Source: Acidobacteriaceae bacterium
Lineage (GTDB): Bacteria; Acidobacteriota; Terriglobia; Terriglobales; Acidobacteriaceae
NCBI GenBank assembly: GCA_009781125.1
Contig: WQYS01000159.1
Coordinates: forward strand, 1 to 6,026
Direction of reading: 5' to 3'
Length of the DNA: 6,026 nucleotides
Position numbers and translations under genes: made by a program. The notes below the pieces were generated by a model. The model ran no database searches. It was not told the DNA's origin and saw only the letters and a list, made by a program, of their open reading frames with translations. Shown one piece after another: positions 1 to 6,026 of this stretch (position 1 is its first letter; each line of letters begins with the position of its first letter).

Positions 1-1242
1 CCGCAGCACCGCAACATCGTCTTCGCGGGAACGACCGAGGGGCTTTACCGCACCTCCGACGAGGGCAAGAACTGGCGCCTCATGACCGGCCCGGAGTTGA
101 CCGTCAACGATGTTTACATCGATCCGGGCGACTCCAATCGCGTGCTTCTGGCGACGGATCGCAGCGGCGTGCTGGCCAGCAACGATGGCGGATTTACGTT
201 TTCTCCCTCGAACGATGGCTTTACTTCGCGGCAGATCACCTCGTTTGTCGTCGATGCGCGCAGGCCTGCCGATCTTTATGTCGGCGTCGTCAACGACAAG
301 GCATGGGGAGGGGTCTTCACCAGCGGCAACGGCGGCGTAAGCTGGTCGCAGCAGAGCCAGGGGCTCGATAGCCGCGATGTCAAGAGTCTTGAACAGGCGT
401 CGGATGGAACGCTGCTGGCGGGCACGGACCATGGAATCTACCGGCTGGCCGATGGTGTCTGGTCGAAGACCGATATCGCCCGCGCGCAGCCGAAACCGGT
501 TGTGAGGAAGCCCGTGGTGAAGCCTGCCTCTTCTCACCGTGCGCCCGTGGTGCGCAAGGCGTCGCTGAAGAAAGCGCCGGTAATGAAAGCTCCGGAGAAG
601 AAAGAGCCGGAGAAGGCGGCAGAGGCGAAGCCGTCCGGCTTTGACGGCGCGGTTTACGCAATGACTCGCGTGGGAGACGCTGTGTACGCCGCGACCTCCG
701 AGGGCGTTCTCAGGAGCGGAAGCGCGGGCATGAGCTGGGAGGAGCTGAGGCCGCTGGCCGGGCAGGAGTGGCGCTTTATCGCTGCGCACCGGTCACGGAT
801 ATTTGCCGCATCGCTGCACACGGCCGTCGTGTCTGGCGATGGCGGAGAGAGCTGGGAGCCGGTCGATCTGCCCGGCGAGCTTACGCAGGTTGCCGCGATT
901 GCCGTCGATGGCGAGGGCTCGCTCTGGGTAGGCGGAGGCGAAGGCGTCTTCTACTCCGAAGACGACGGAGCGACATGGCAGCGTCCGCCGCACTTCACCG
1001 TTTATGACGTCAACAGCCTTTATTACGACGAGGCCGGGCAGAGGGTTCTGGTGACGGCGAATAACAGGAACACCAACGTCTACGCCATCCAATCACAGGC
1101 GAAGACGGTCAAGCTGTGGGACAGCGGATGGCATCTGCGCATGGTTCGTCCGGTGGGTGACTATCTGGTGGGCGCGACCTTGTTCGACGGAATCGTGGTC
1201 CAGCCCCGCATGGTTGCTTCGCCGTTCCAGGATGCGCATTAG
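1..1242 (+). CDS. Asp-box (BNR/sortilin-like) beta-propeller protein, 5'-truncated by window edge
   Basis: The reading frame is open from base 1 and coding in character before the first Met (82), so the gene begins outside the window; 413 codons are visible. Six Asp-box motifs (S/T-x-D-x-G-x-T-W) recur: window codons 18-25 (TSDEGKNW), 60-67 (SNDGGFTF), 108-115 (SGNGGVSW), 239-246 (SGSAGMSW), 278-285 (SGDGGESW) and 319-326 (SEDDGATW). Each follows a strand of the type G-x-x-x-G-V/I-x-x-S, as in sortilin/VPS10 and BNR glycosidase-like propellers. These boxes mark beta-hairpins in propeller blades and are structural, so they do not show catalysis. A basic Lys/Pro/Ala linker (codons about 161-213) separates the third and fourth visible boxes. 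No catalytic residues can be named and the signal peptide, if any, is off the window. Such proteins are often exported in Acidobacteriota; the substrate or partner is unknown. The family call is firm, the function is not. Confidence 0.85.
   Translation, partial: PQHRNIVFAGTTEGLYRTSDEGKNWRLMTGPELTVNDVYIDPGDSNRVLLATDRSGVLASNDGGFTFSPSNDGFTSRQITSFVVDARRPADLYVGVVNDKAWGGVFTSGNGGVSWSQQSQGLDSRDVKSLEQASDGTLLAGTDHGIYRLADGVWSKTDIARAQPKPVVRKPVVKPASSHRAPVVRKASLKKAPVMKAPEKKEPEKAAEAKPSGFDGAVYAMTRVGDAVYAATSEGVLRSGSAGMSWEELRPLAGQEWRFIAAHRSRIFAASLHTAVVSGDGGESWEPVDLPGELTQVAAIAVDGEGSLWVGGGEGVFYSEDDGATWQRPPHFTVYDVNSLYYDEAGQRVLVTANNRNTNVYAIQSQAKTVKLWDSGWHLRMVRPVGDYLVGATLFDGIVVQPRMVASPFQDAH
481..639 (+). other. Low-complexity Lys/Pro/Ala-rich linker within the propeller protein
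   Basis: About 53 codons rich in Lys, Pro, Ala and Val, with repeated short units such as KPVV, RKPVVKP, APVVRK, KKAPVMKAP and KKEPEKAAEAKP. The first two thirds are strongly basic with no acidic residue, and Glu appears only at the end. It lies between propeller-type sequence on both sides and is likely an extended, flexible connector. It resembles the proline/lysine spacers of TonB-like or cell-wall-spanning proteins in composition only. Confidence 0.7.
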
Positions 1243-1253
1243 ATACACCATGC

Positions 1254-1360
1254 GAATTGTCATTCCGAGTGAAACGAGGAACCTGCTTTTTTCTCTGAGC
1301 CGCAGATGTCTAGGCGCAACCGGGAAAGCAGGTCCCTCACTCCGTTCGGGATGACAATTC
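1254..1360. repeat. 107-bp imperfect inverted repeat of the 'HPERSEG' type, probably a dispersed palindromic element
   Basis: The left arm 1254-1289 and right arm 1325-1360 are reverse complements at 29 of 36 positions, around a 35-nt centre. The outer 10 bp (GAATTGTCAT) pair perfectly and all seven mismatches are transitions, so either strand's RNA could still form a long stem using G-U pairs. The element starts 11 nt after the stop codon of the propeller gene and fills most of the 192-bp gap before mqnE. Read as protein it gives CHPERSEGPAF on the minus strand and VIPSETRNLLF on the plus strand, strings I recall as recurrent in spurious ORFs of Acidobacteriota and other soil bacteria. It may act as a transcript-end hairpin or be a MITE/REP-like mobile repeat. 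No transposase or clear target-site duplication is seen. Confidence 0.8.
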
Positions 1361-1421
1361 AAAAGAGTATGGCTGCAGGATAATGCTCTGGAATTAGCGG
1401 GGTCCAAGCAGCAGAGGACGA

Positions 1422-1427
1422 TACAAT
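1422..1427 (+). promoter_or_regulatory. Possible -10 element (TACAAT) for mqnE, suggesting a leaderless transcript
   Basis: TACAAT matches the sigma-70 -10 consensus TATAAT at five of six bases and ends 7 nt before the mqnE ATG. Transcription would then start at or next to the ATG. No good -35 hexamer is visible about 17 nt upstream, and the only purine-rich stretch (AGAGGA, 1413-1418) is too far from the ATG to be a normal Shine-Dalgarno. Inferred from position and sequence only. Confidence 0.4.
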
Positions 1428-1434
1428 CGTTTCT

Positions 1435-2586
1435 ATGAGTGCTGATGCGTCTCCTCTTCGCCCTCGTCACGGCTTCCAAACAGATGATGCGGCCCTTCGT
1501 CCTATTGCGGAGAAGGTGCAGGCCGGAGTGCGGCTCAGCTTCGACGACGGCCTGGCTCTCTATCGCAGCAGCGATGTTCTTGCCGTGGGCTGGCTGGCGA
1601 ATCTGGTGCGCGAGCGTCTGCATGGCAATAAGGCGTTCTTCAACGTCAACCGCCATATCAATCACACCAACGTGTGCGTGGCCTCGTGCCGCCTGTGCGC
1701 CTTCGGGCGCAAGAAGGGAACTGAGGGCACCTACACCATGGCCCTCGAAGAGGCCTGGCAGCGCGCGGCTTCCGGCTACAGCGAGGCGGTTACGGAGTTT
1801 CACATCGTAGGCGGCCTGCATCCTGACCTGCCGCTGGAATACTTTCTTGAGCTTGTCAGCGGACTCAAGCAGCGGTTTCCCAAGGTTCACGTCAAGGCGT
1901 TCACCATGGTGGAGGTTGCCTTCTTTGCCCGGCGCGCGAAGATCACCATTCCGGAGACGTTGCAGCGCATCAAGGCTGCGGGCGTCGATTCGATGCCCGG
2001 TGGCGGCGCGGAGATATTCGCCAGCCACGTGCGCCACATCATCTGCGACCACAAGATCGACGGCAGCGAGTGGATCGATACAGCTCGCGAGGCGCATCGC
2101 ATCGGTCTGCGCTCGAACGCGACCATGCTCTACGGACACATCGAAAATGATGAGGACCGCGTCGATCATCTCGTCCGGCTGCGTAGCCTACAGGATGAGA
2201 CTGGCGGCTTCCAGACCTATATTCCTTTGGCATTTCATCCCGAGAACACGGCTCTGGAACACCTCCCCGTCACTACGGGCATGACGGACATCAAGCAGAT
2301 TGCGGTGGGCCGCCTGGTGCTTGATAACTTTGCGCACATTAAGAGCTACTGGCAGATGGTGACGCCGGGCATGGCGCAAATCTCGTTGCGGTTCGGCGCC
2401 GACGACGTGGACGGGACCGTGGTCGAGGAGAAGATTTATCACGACGCTGGAGCGACCACTCCGCAGGGGATGCGCCGCAAGGATCTGATCCGTCTGATTA
2501 CGGAGGCAGGTCGCGAGCCGGTCGAGCGCGACACCATGTATCGCGCCGTGACCCGCAGCGAAGATACCTTTACCATTGGCGTGTAA
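1435..2586 (+). CDS. mqnE: Aminofutalosine synthase MqnE (radical SAM, menaquinone biosynthesis)
   Basis: MqnE joins 3-[(1-carboxyvinyl)oxy]benzoate to the adenosyl part of S-adenosylmethionine to make aminofutalosine, an early step of the futalosine route to menaquinone, in the cytoplasm. The 383-aa product is full length for the family. The radical SAM cluster motif CX3CX2C is present as Cys81, Cys85 and Cys88 (CVASCRLC), in the order usual for this family. Further family blocks are HIVGGLHPDLP (123-133), MPGGGAEIF (187-195) and SNATMLYGHIE (227-237), followed by DETGGFQ, PLAFHPENT and GADDVDGTVVEEKI. These separate it from MqnC, the related cyclic dehypoxanthinyl futalosine synthase. The ATG at 1435 is the only good start; there is no normal ribosome site, fitting a leaderless message. 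The next gene follows after 20 nt. No other mqn gene lies in the window, so the pathway genes appear dispersed. Confidence 0.95.
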   Translation: MSADASPLRPRHGFQTDDAALRPIAEKVQAGVRLSFDDGLALYRSSDVLAVGWLANLVRERLHGNKAFFNVNRHINHTNVCVASCRLCAFGRKKGTEGTYTMALEEAWQRAASGYSEAVTEFHIVGGLHPDLPLEYFLELVSGLKQRFPKVHVKAFTMVEVAFFARRAKITIPETLQRIKAAGVDSMPGGGAEIFASHVRHIICDHKIDGSEWIDTAREAHRIGLRSNATMLYGHIENDEDRVDHLVRLRSLQDETGGFQTYIPLAFHPENTALEHLPVTTGMTDIKQIAVGRLVLDNFAHIKSYWQMVTPGMAQISLRFGADDVDGTVVEEKIYHDAGATTPQGMRRKDLIRLITEAGREPVERDTMYRAVTRSEDTFTIGV

Positions 2587-2606
2587 CCGAAAAAATGAGA
2601 GAGACC

Positions 2607-3767
2607 ATGATTCAAGCCGAGGGTTCGATAGCAAGGAAGAACTGGCGTGGCCGCGATGCCGTCGTCGTGAGCAGCGGCGTGGCCGAGGCAGTGATCCTGC
2701 CGGGCGGCGGGCATCTTGCGGGGCTTCGCTTTGTCGAAGGGCAAGGGCCGACGCAGGCCAATGTGCTCTGGGAGCCTCCCTGGGAGACCTATGACGCGGA
2801 CACGCCCGCAAGCAGACGTGTCACCGCAGAGCTGGGCGAGCAGAACGGCGGACGATACCTGGCTTCCTATACCGGACACGCGCTCTGCCTGGACGGATTC
2901 GGTGCGGCCAGCGCAGCCGATACAGCCGCCGGAGTCTCTCTGCACGGAGAGGCGTCTGTCATGCGGTGGACCTTTACGCAGCCGGGCGAGCGCTCGGCTA
3001 CAGGCGCAGTAACGCTGCCAGTGGCGGGACTGCGCGTGGAACGGGAGTTCTCGCTGATGCCCGGCGAAAGCGTACTGCGCGTCGAGGAGAAGGTGATCAA
3101 CCTGCGCGATGCGCCGCGAGCTCTGCACTGGGTGCAACATGCGACCTTTGGAGCGCCGGTGTTTCCTCGCGGCGCTCGCGCCACCGCATCGGTGCGTGAA
3201 GGCATGACTGCGCCCATCGAGTATGAGGGACATAATCTGCTGGCATGGGAGACCCCATTTACCTGGCCGATGGCCCCAGCGGCGAATGGCGGAAAGGTAG
3301 ACCTGCGCGAGATGTTCAGCAGCCCGGGCGAAGGGTTTCATGCGGGGGCTCATCAGGCTGAGCGCAGGATTGGCTTTGTGGCCGTGTGCCATGCGGGATT
3401 GGCTGCTGGCTATCTATTTCGCACCGAAGACTATCCCTGGGTGACCTTCTGGGAAGAGAACCTTGTGCGTCAGTCGTCGCCGTGGCTAGGCCAGGCGCAG
3501 GCGCGCGGGCTGGAGTTCGGCACTACGCCGCTGCCGCTCGGTAACGAAGAGGTCGATGCTCGCGGGCCTCTGTTCGGCAAGCCGACCTCGCGCAACATCG
3601 GCGCGCGCCAGACGCTGCATGCTCCCTGGCTTATGTTTGTTGCCGAGGTTCCGCACAGTTGGCACGAGATTGAAGACGCCCGCATCGAAGAGGATGCAAT
3701 TGTATTGACGCAGGCGGACCAGCAGGTCCGTGTCAGGATGCAGGACGCGGCTGCGTTTTTCAGCTAA
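2607..3767 (+). CDS. Galactose-mutarotase-fold (aldose 1-epimerase-like) protein
   Basis: The product (386 aa from this start) has the pattern of galactose-mutarotase-like beta-sandwich proteins, which bind or epimerise sugars. Seen are an N-terminal LPGGGHLAGLRF (31-42), a SLHGEAS block (111-117), a central HWVQHATFGAPVF (174-186) of the type that carries the active-site His in epimerases, and a late GLEFGT (301-306) whose Glu303 could match the catalytic Glu. These residue matches are my inference by position. There is no signal peptide, so it is likely cytoplasmic. The start at 2607 is preceded by AGAGAG (2598-2603), a close-set weak ribosome site; an in-frame ATG at 2595 would add four residues but has no site. 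It lies 20 nt after mqnE and 32 nt before the esterase, so it is probably co-transcribed. Substrate unknown; a true epimerase or a sugar-binding homologue of the same fold are both possible. Confidence 0.75.
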   Translation: MIQAEGSIARKNWRGRDAVVVSSGVAEAVILPGGGHLAGLRFVEGQGPTQANVLWEPPWETYDADTPASRRVTAELGEQNGGRYLASYTGHALCLDGFGAASAADTAAGVSLHGEASVMRWTFTQPGERSATGAVTLPVAGLRVEREFSLMPGESVLRVEEKVINLRDAPRALHWVQHATFGAPVFPRGARATASVREGMTAPIEYEGHNLLAWETPFTWPMAPAANGGKVDLREMFSSPGEGFHAGAHQAERRIGFVAVCHAGLAAGYLFRTEDYPWVTFWEENLVRQSSPWLGQAQARGLEFGTTPLPLGNEEVDARGPLFGKPTSRNIGARQTLHAPWLMFVAEVPHSWHEIEDARIEEDAIVLTQADQQVRVRMQDAAAFFS

Positions 3768-3799
3768 GCTGCGGAGATGGGAAGGCAGGTAAGCGGAGC

Positions 3800-4744
3800 A
3801 TGAATCTTCTCGACCGGTTAGAGCCTGTAACACGCGCGTTTGTTATGCAGAAGCTGGCGGATGGAGCCAGGCCGCCCTCTGAGACCGGCGTGGAGACGGC
3901 GCGGCAGTTGATGCGCGCCAGCCAGGCGACGCCGCTGGAGCACGAATCGATTGCAATCGAGAGAGTGGAGGCCGCCGGTCTGACTCTTACCATCGTGCGT
4001 CCGCGGCAGGCCGAGGAGCAGTTGCCTGCCGTTCTCTACATGCACGGCGGCGGGTGGGTGCTTGGCGGCATCGAGACGCATGCGCGCGTGGTGCGCGAGC
4101 TGGCTCTCAGGGCCGATGTGGCAATTGTGTTTCCTCACTTCTCGCTCGCGCCTGAGGCGCGTTTCCCGGTTGCGTTGGAGCAGTGCTACCGGGCGTTGCG
4201 CTGGATCGAGGCGCATGGAGCCGAACATAGAATCGACGCTGGCAGCATCGCGGTTGCAGGCGACAGTGCCGGCGGCAATCTGGCGGCTGCGGTGGCTCTG
4301 CTTGCGGTGCAGCGGGGAGGTCCACGGCTGCAACTCCAGGCTCTGGTTTGCCCCGTGACGCAGCCATCGTTTCACACCGGCAGCTACGACGAGTTTGCCA
4401 CAGGACTGAACCTGACGCGCGAATCCATGGAGTGGTTCTGGAACCAGTACGTGCCCGATGCCGCTCGCAGGCTGGAACCGGCGATCTCTCCGCTGTGGGC
4501 TCCGCTGACCGATCTCGCGGATATTGCGCCCGCCGCCATTGTTACCGCAGAGTGCGACGTGCTGCGCGACGACGGCGAGCTCTATGCGCGGCGGCTGCTG
4601 GAAGCGGGCGTCACCGTATCGGCGATCCGGTGCCTGGGAACGATTCATAACTTTCCCGTGGTAGACGATCTGCAACGGACCCAGCCTGCCATCACCGCTT
4701 TGCGATTCGTAGGGGCGGCGCTGAAGGAGGCCCTGCACAAATAA
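3800..4744 (+). CDS. HSL-family (family IV) alpha/beta hydrolase, probable carboxylesterase
   Basis: A 314-aa protein of the hormone-sensitive-lipase family, which hydrolyses short- to medium-chain acyl esters. The oxyanion-hole motif HGGGW is at 82-86, the nucleophile elbow GDSAGG at 154-159 (Ser156), the catalytic Asp in AECDVLRDDGE at Asp253, and the catalytic His in TIHNF at His283, so the triad is complete. Length and N-terminal cap are typical of family IV. No signal peptide is visible, which suggests a cytoplasmic enzyme. A weak ribosome site (AGGT, 3787-3790) lies 9 nt before the ATG. The gene follows the mutarotase-like gene by 32 nt and is probably the last of the mqnE operon. The physiological substrate cannot be read from sequence; deacetylation of sugars or detoxification of esters are possibilities only. 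Confidence 0.92.
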   Translation: MNLLDRLEPVTRAFVMQKLADGARPPSETGVETARQLMRASQATPLEHESIAIERVEAAGLTLTIVRPRQAEEQLPAVLYMHGGGWVLGGIETHARVVRELALRADVAIVFPHFSLAPEARFPVALEQCYRALRWIEAHGAEHRIDAGSIAVAGDSAGGNLAAAVALLAVQRGGPRLQLQALVCPVTQPSFHTGSYDEFATGLNLTRESMEWFWNQYVPDAARRLEPAISPLWAPLTDLADIAPAAIVTAECDVLRDDGELYARRLLEAGVTVSAIRCLGTIHNFPVVDDLQRTQPAITALRFVGAALKEALHK

Positions 4745-4767
4745 TCTCTCCTTAATGCGCAGGGGAA

Positions 4768-4773
4768 TAAGAT
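4768..4773 (+). promoter_or_regulatory. Possible -10 element (TAAGAT) for the sixA-like gene
   Basis: TAAGAT matches TATAAT at four of six bases and ends 9 nt before the ATG at 4783, so any transcript from it would have a leader of only a few bases. A purine run (AGGGGAA, 4761-4767) lies 15 nt from the ATG, too far for a usual ribosome site. No clear -35 is seen. The gene could instead be read through from the esterase, 38 nt upstream. Confidence 0.25.
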
Positions 4774-4782
4774 AGAAGCAGC

Positions 4783-5319
4783 ATGAACTTATATATACTC
4801 AGGCACGCCAGCGCGGGCGTGCGGCGCAACAATCCCTTGCTTGATGTCAAGCGGCCGCTCGACAAGGACGGCAAACGCCACTGCCTTCATCTGGCGCATG
4901 TGCTCAGCGCCATGAGGATCGGGTTTGATCTCATCATCTCCAGCCCGCTGAAGCGCAGTTTGCAGACCGCCTCCTTTGTTGGCAACGAGACCGGCTACGA
5001 GTCCAGGATCCTCAAGTCCAAGGCGCTGGAGCCTCAGGCTACGCTGGAGGACTTCAATAGGCTGTTGCAGGAGTGCAGCCACTGCGAAAACCTTCTGGTC
5101 GTGGGGCACAATCCCAATCTGACTCTGTTCCTGAGTTCGATTTTGGTTCCGCCCTCGGCGACAGCAGGGCCGCAGATCAGGCTGCGCAAGGGATCGATGG
5201 CGCGCGTCTCTCTCAATCAGAGCGTGGGCACGCTGACGTGGCTGCTCGATCCGCGCACGGTTCGAGCGCTCTATGCTACCTCGATGAAGAGCTCGCGCCG
5301 GAAGACCTCGCGGAAGTAA
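4783..5319 (+). CDS. sixA: SixA-type phosphohistidine phosphatase (histidine phosphatase superfamily)
   Basis: SixA-type enzymes remove phosphate from phosphohistidine on signalling or phosphotransfer proteins, through a phospho-His intermediate. The RHG-type motif is LRHASAG at 6-12 (Arg7, His8), as in SixA where Ala replaces the Gly. The second basic site is SSPLKRSLQTA (53-63, Arg58), an acidic residue follows in ALEP (Glu83), and the second catalytic His is His109 in VVGHNPNL. All core residues are present. The product is 178 aa, a little longer than E. coli SixA, owing to a basic tail (SSRRKTSRK) that lies in the region overlapping the convergent Ppx/GppA gene by 49 bp. A perfect 7-bp inverted repeat at 4803-4822 covers codons 7-14. 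The phosphatase class is certain; SixA rather than another small member is likely from length and motif; the target protein is unknown. Confidence 0.9.
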   Translation: MNLYILRHASAGVRRNNPLLDVKRPLDKDGKRHCLHLAHVLSAMRIGFDLIISSPLKRSLQTASFVGNETGYESRILKSKALEPQATLEDFNRLLQECSHCENLLVVGHNPNLTLFLSSILVPPSATAGPQIRLRKGSMARVSLNQSVGTLTWLLDPRTVRALYATSMKSSRRKTSRK

Positions 5320-6026
5320 GGCGCTTCTTTTTTGAGCGACCATGCCTCCAGCTCTGCGCCTCCGCGCGTTGACGCAAGCTCCAGCACCACTCGCCGGGGA
5401 TAAACGTGAATCCGCAACTGCACGGCGGAGGTGGTTCGGTCCTGGTTCAGCGCTACGGCGAGCCGCAACAGCACAATTGCGCGAATAACATTCTGGTGTT
5501 CTTCGAGCGCGATTGACCGCATGACGCGATCCATGGGAGCGGGCCGCGTCTTGCCCAGATAGCGCGCCAGTGCGCTTACGATGGCGCGCTGCGCCGGTGA
5601 AAATCCGAAGATCTCCGAGTTGGCCAGAATGTATTGCGAGTGCCGGTGATAGCCCTGATGGTTCATGAACTTACCGACATCCTGCATCATCGCCGCCGAC
5701 TCCAGCCAGAGACGATACTCTTCGGGCAGTTCATGAACCCGCGCCAGCGCACTGAACAACTGCACGACATGCTGCCGGATGGGTTCGACCCGCTTCAGCT
5801 CGGTTCCGTACCTCTGGCAGAGCTCCAGCACGCCGTTCCAGCGCTCGTTTTCGATCTTCTGGTGCACGGAGGCGCGCTGGTCGGTGTCGCCCAGCATCTG
5901 CGCCAGCACACCGTCGCGCAGTCCCAGCGGTGAGTAGCGGAAACCTTTGAGGCCGAAGCGTTCCATCATGTCCGCGTAGACCCACGCGCCGCCGACGATG
6001 ATCTCAGAACGCCGCGGCCCGATGCC
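5271..6026 (-). CDS. Ppx/GppA-family phosphatase, C-terminal part (N-terminus beyond window edge)
   Basis: This family includes exopolyphosphatase (polyphosphate to phosphate) and guanosine pentaphosphate phosphohydrolase. The frame stays open to the window edge, so the gene starts outside; 251 residues are visible. The first part (PRRSEIIVGGAWVYADMM, then SPLGLRDG) is the end of the ASKHA-type catalytic domain. The rest is the HD-like helical domain, with YGTELKRVEPIRQHV, then AAMMQDVGKFMNHQGYHRHS, NSEIFGF and LARYLGK. The usual His before Asp (or Glu) is Gln (codon 5682-5684) and the usual His in ARYH-type sequence is Leu (5556-5558), so metal binding there may be lost. The presence of the HD domain suits the long (about 500 aa) type. 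It converges on and overlaps the sixA-like gene. Ppx versus GppA activity cannot be decided here because the catalytic N-terminus is missing. Confidence 0.88.
   Translation of the reverse strand, partial: GIGPRRSEIIVGGAWVYADMMERFGLKGFRYSPLGLRDGVLAQMLGDTDQRASVHQKIENERWNGVLELCQRYGTELKRVEPIRQHVVQLFSALARVHELPEEYRLWLESAAMMQDVGKFMNHQGYHRHSQYILANSEIFGFSPAQRAIVSALARYLGKTRPAPMDRVMRSIALEEHQNVIRAIVLLRLAVALNQDRTTSAVQLRIHVYPRRVVLELASTRGGAELEAWSLKKEAPYFREVFRRELFIEVA

Noticed and set aside
1157..1354. Small plus-strand ORF (65 aa) at the end of the propeller gene and over the repeat
   Set aside because: Its second half is the inverted repeat read as protein; the first half is out of frame with the real gene.
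1413..1418. AGAGGA as the mqnE ribosome binding site
   Set aside because: It lies 16 nt before the ATG, beyond the normal spacing, and would overlap the promoter region if the -10 call is right.
1093..2169. Long minus-strand ORF (358 aa) across the repeat and the first half of mqnE
   Set aside because: It is in codon register with mqnE, where stops would need TTA, CTA or TCA codons in the sense gene; these are rare at high GC. It resembles no protein I know and includes the translated repeat (HPERSEG).
1435..2586. Calling this gene mqnC instead of mqnE
   Set aside because: The HIVGGLHPDLP, SNATMLYGHIE and DETGGFQ / PLAFHPENT blocks fit MqnE; this is by recognition and could be confirmed by profile search.
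2439..3392. Minus-strand ORF (317 aa) opposite the mutarotase-like gene
   Set aside because: It crosses the mqnE/mutarotase junction, has no recognisable motif, and the plus strand carries the family blocks.
3818..4738. Minus-strand ORF (306 aa) spanning almost the whole esterase gene
   Set aside because: Same register effect opposite a clear esterase with an intact catalytic triad; its composition is Arg/His/Gln-rich with no domain pattern.
5295..5333. Possible terminator after sixA (GCGCC / GGCGC or GAAG / CTTC stems before a T6 run)
   Set aside because: The stems are only 5 bp with a 20-nt loop or 4 bp with a 7-nt loop, and the T-run lies inside the Ppx/GppA coding sequence as Lys codons.

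Overview
The window looks like a stretch of chromosome from an Acidobacteriota bacterium, most likely class Terriglobia (the Granulicella / Edaphobacter / Terriglobus group). This rests on high GC, a futalosine-pathway menaquinone gene, an Asp-box propeller protein, and an intergenic inverted repeat whose translations carry the 'CHPERSEG' and 'VIPSE-RNL' peptide strings that I associate with spurious ORFs from this group. The assignment is from recognition, not from a search.

Layout from left to right. Positions 1-1242 (+) hold the 3' part of an Asp-box (BNR/sortilin-like) beta-propeller protein with a basic Lys/Pro/Ala linker in its middle. Positions 1243-1434 are a short intergenic region with a 107-bp imperfect inverted repeat (1254-1360) and a likely promoter for the next gene. 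Positions 1435-4744 (+) carry three closely spaced genes that probably form an operon: mqnE (aminofutalosine synthase, a radical SAM enzyme of menaquinone synthesis), a galactose-mutarotase-fold protein, and an HSL-family (family IV) esterase; the gaps are 20 and 32 nt. Positions 4783-5319 (+) encode a SixA-type histidine phosphatase with its own possible promoter. It converges on, and overlaps by 49 bp, the 3' end of a Ppx/GppA-family phosphatase on the minus strand (5271-6026, cut by the window edge).

Functionally, MqnE supplies an early step of respiratory quinone synthesis. The mutarotase-like and esterase genes have no obvious link to that step beyond likely co-transcription. SixA and Ppx/GppA are both phosphate-removing enzymes; their pairing suggests a polyphosphate / phospho-signalling neighbourhood that may continue beyond the right edge, but no polyphosphate kinase is visible here.

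I see no tRNA, rRNA, CRISPR array, transposase or phage gene. The region reads mostly as ordinary chromosomal genes. The items most worth a second look are the inverted repeat, the tail-to-tail gene overlap, the altered HD motif in the Ppx/GppA protein and the possible leaderless promoters. I did not find a clear new biological system.
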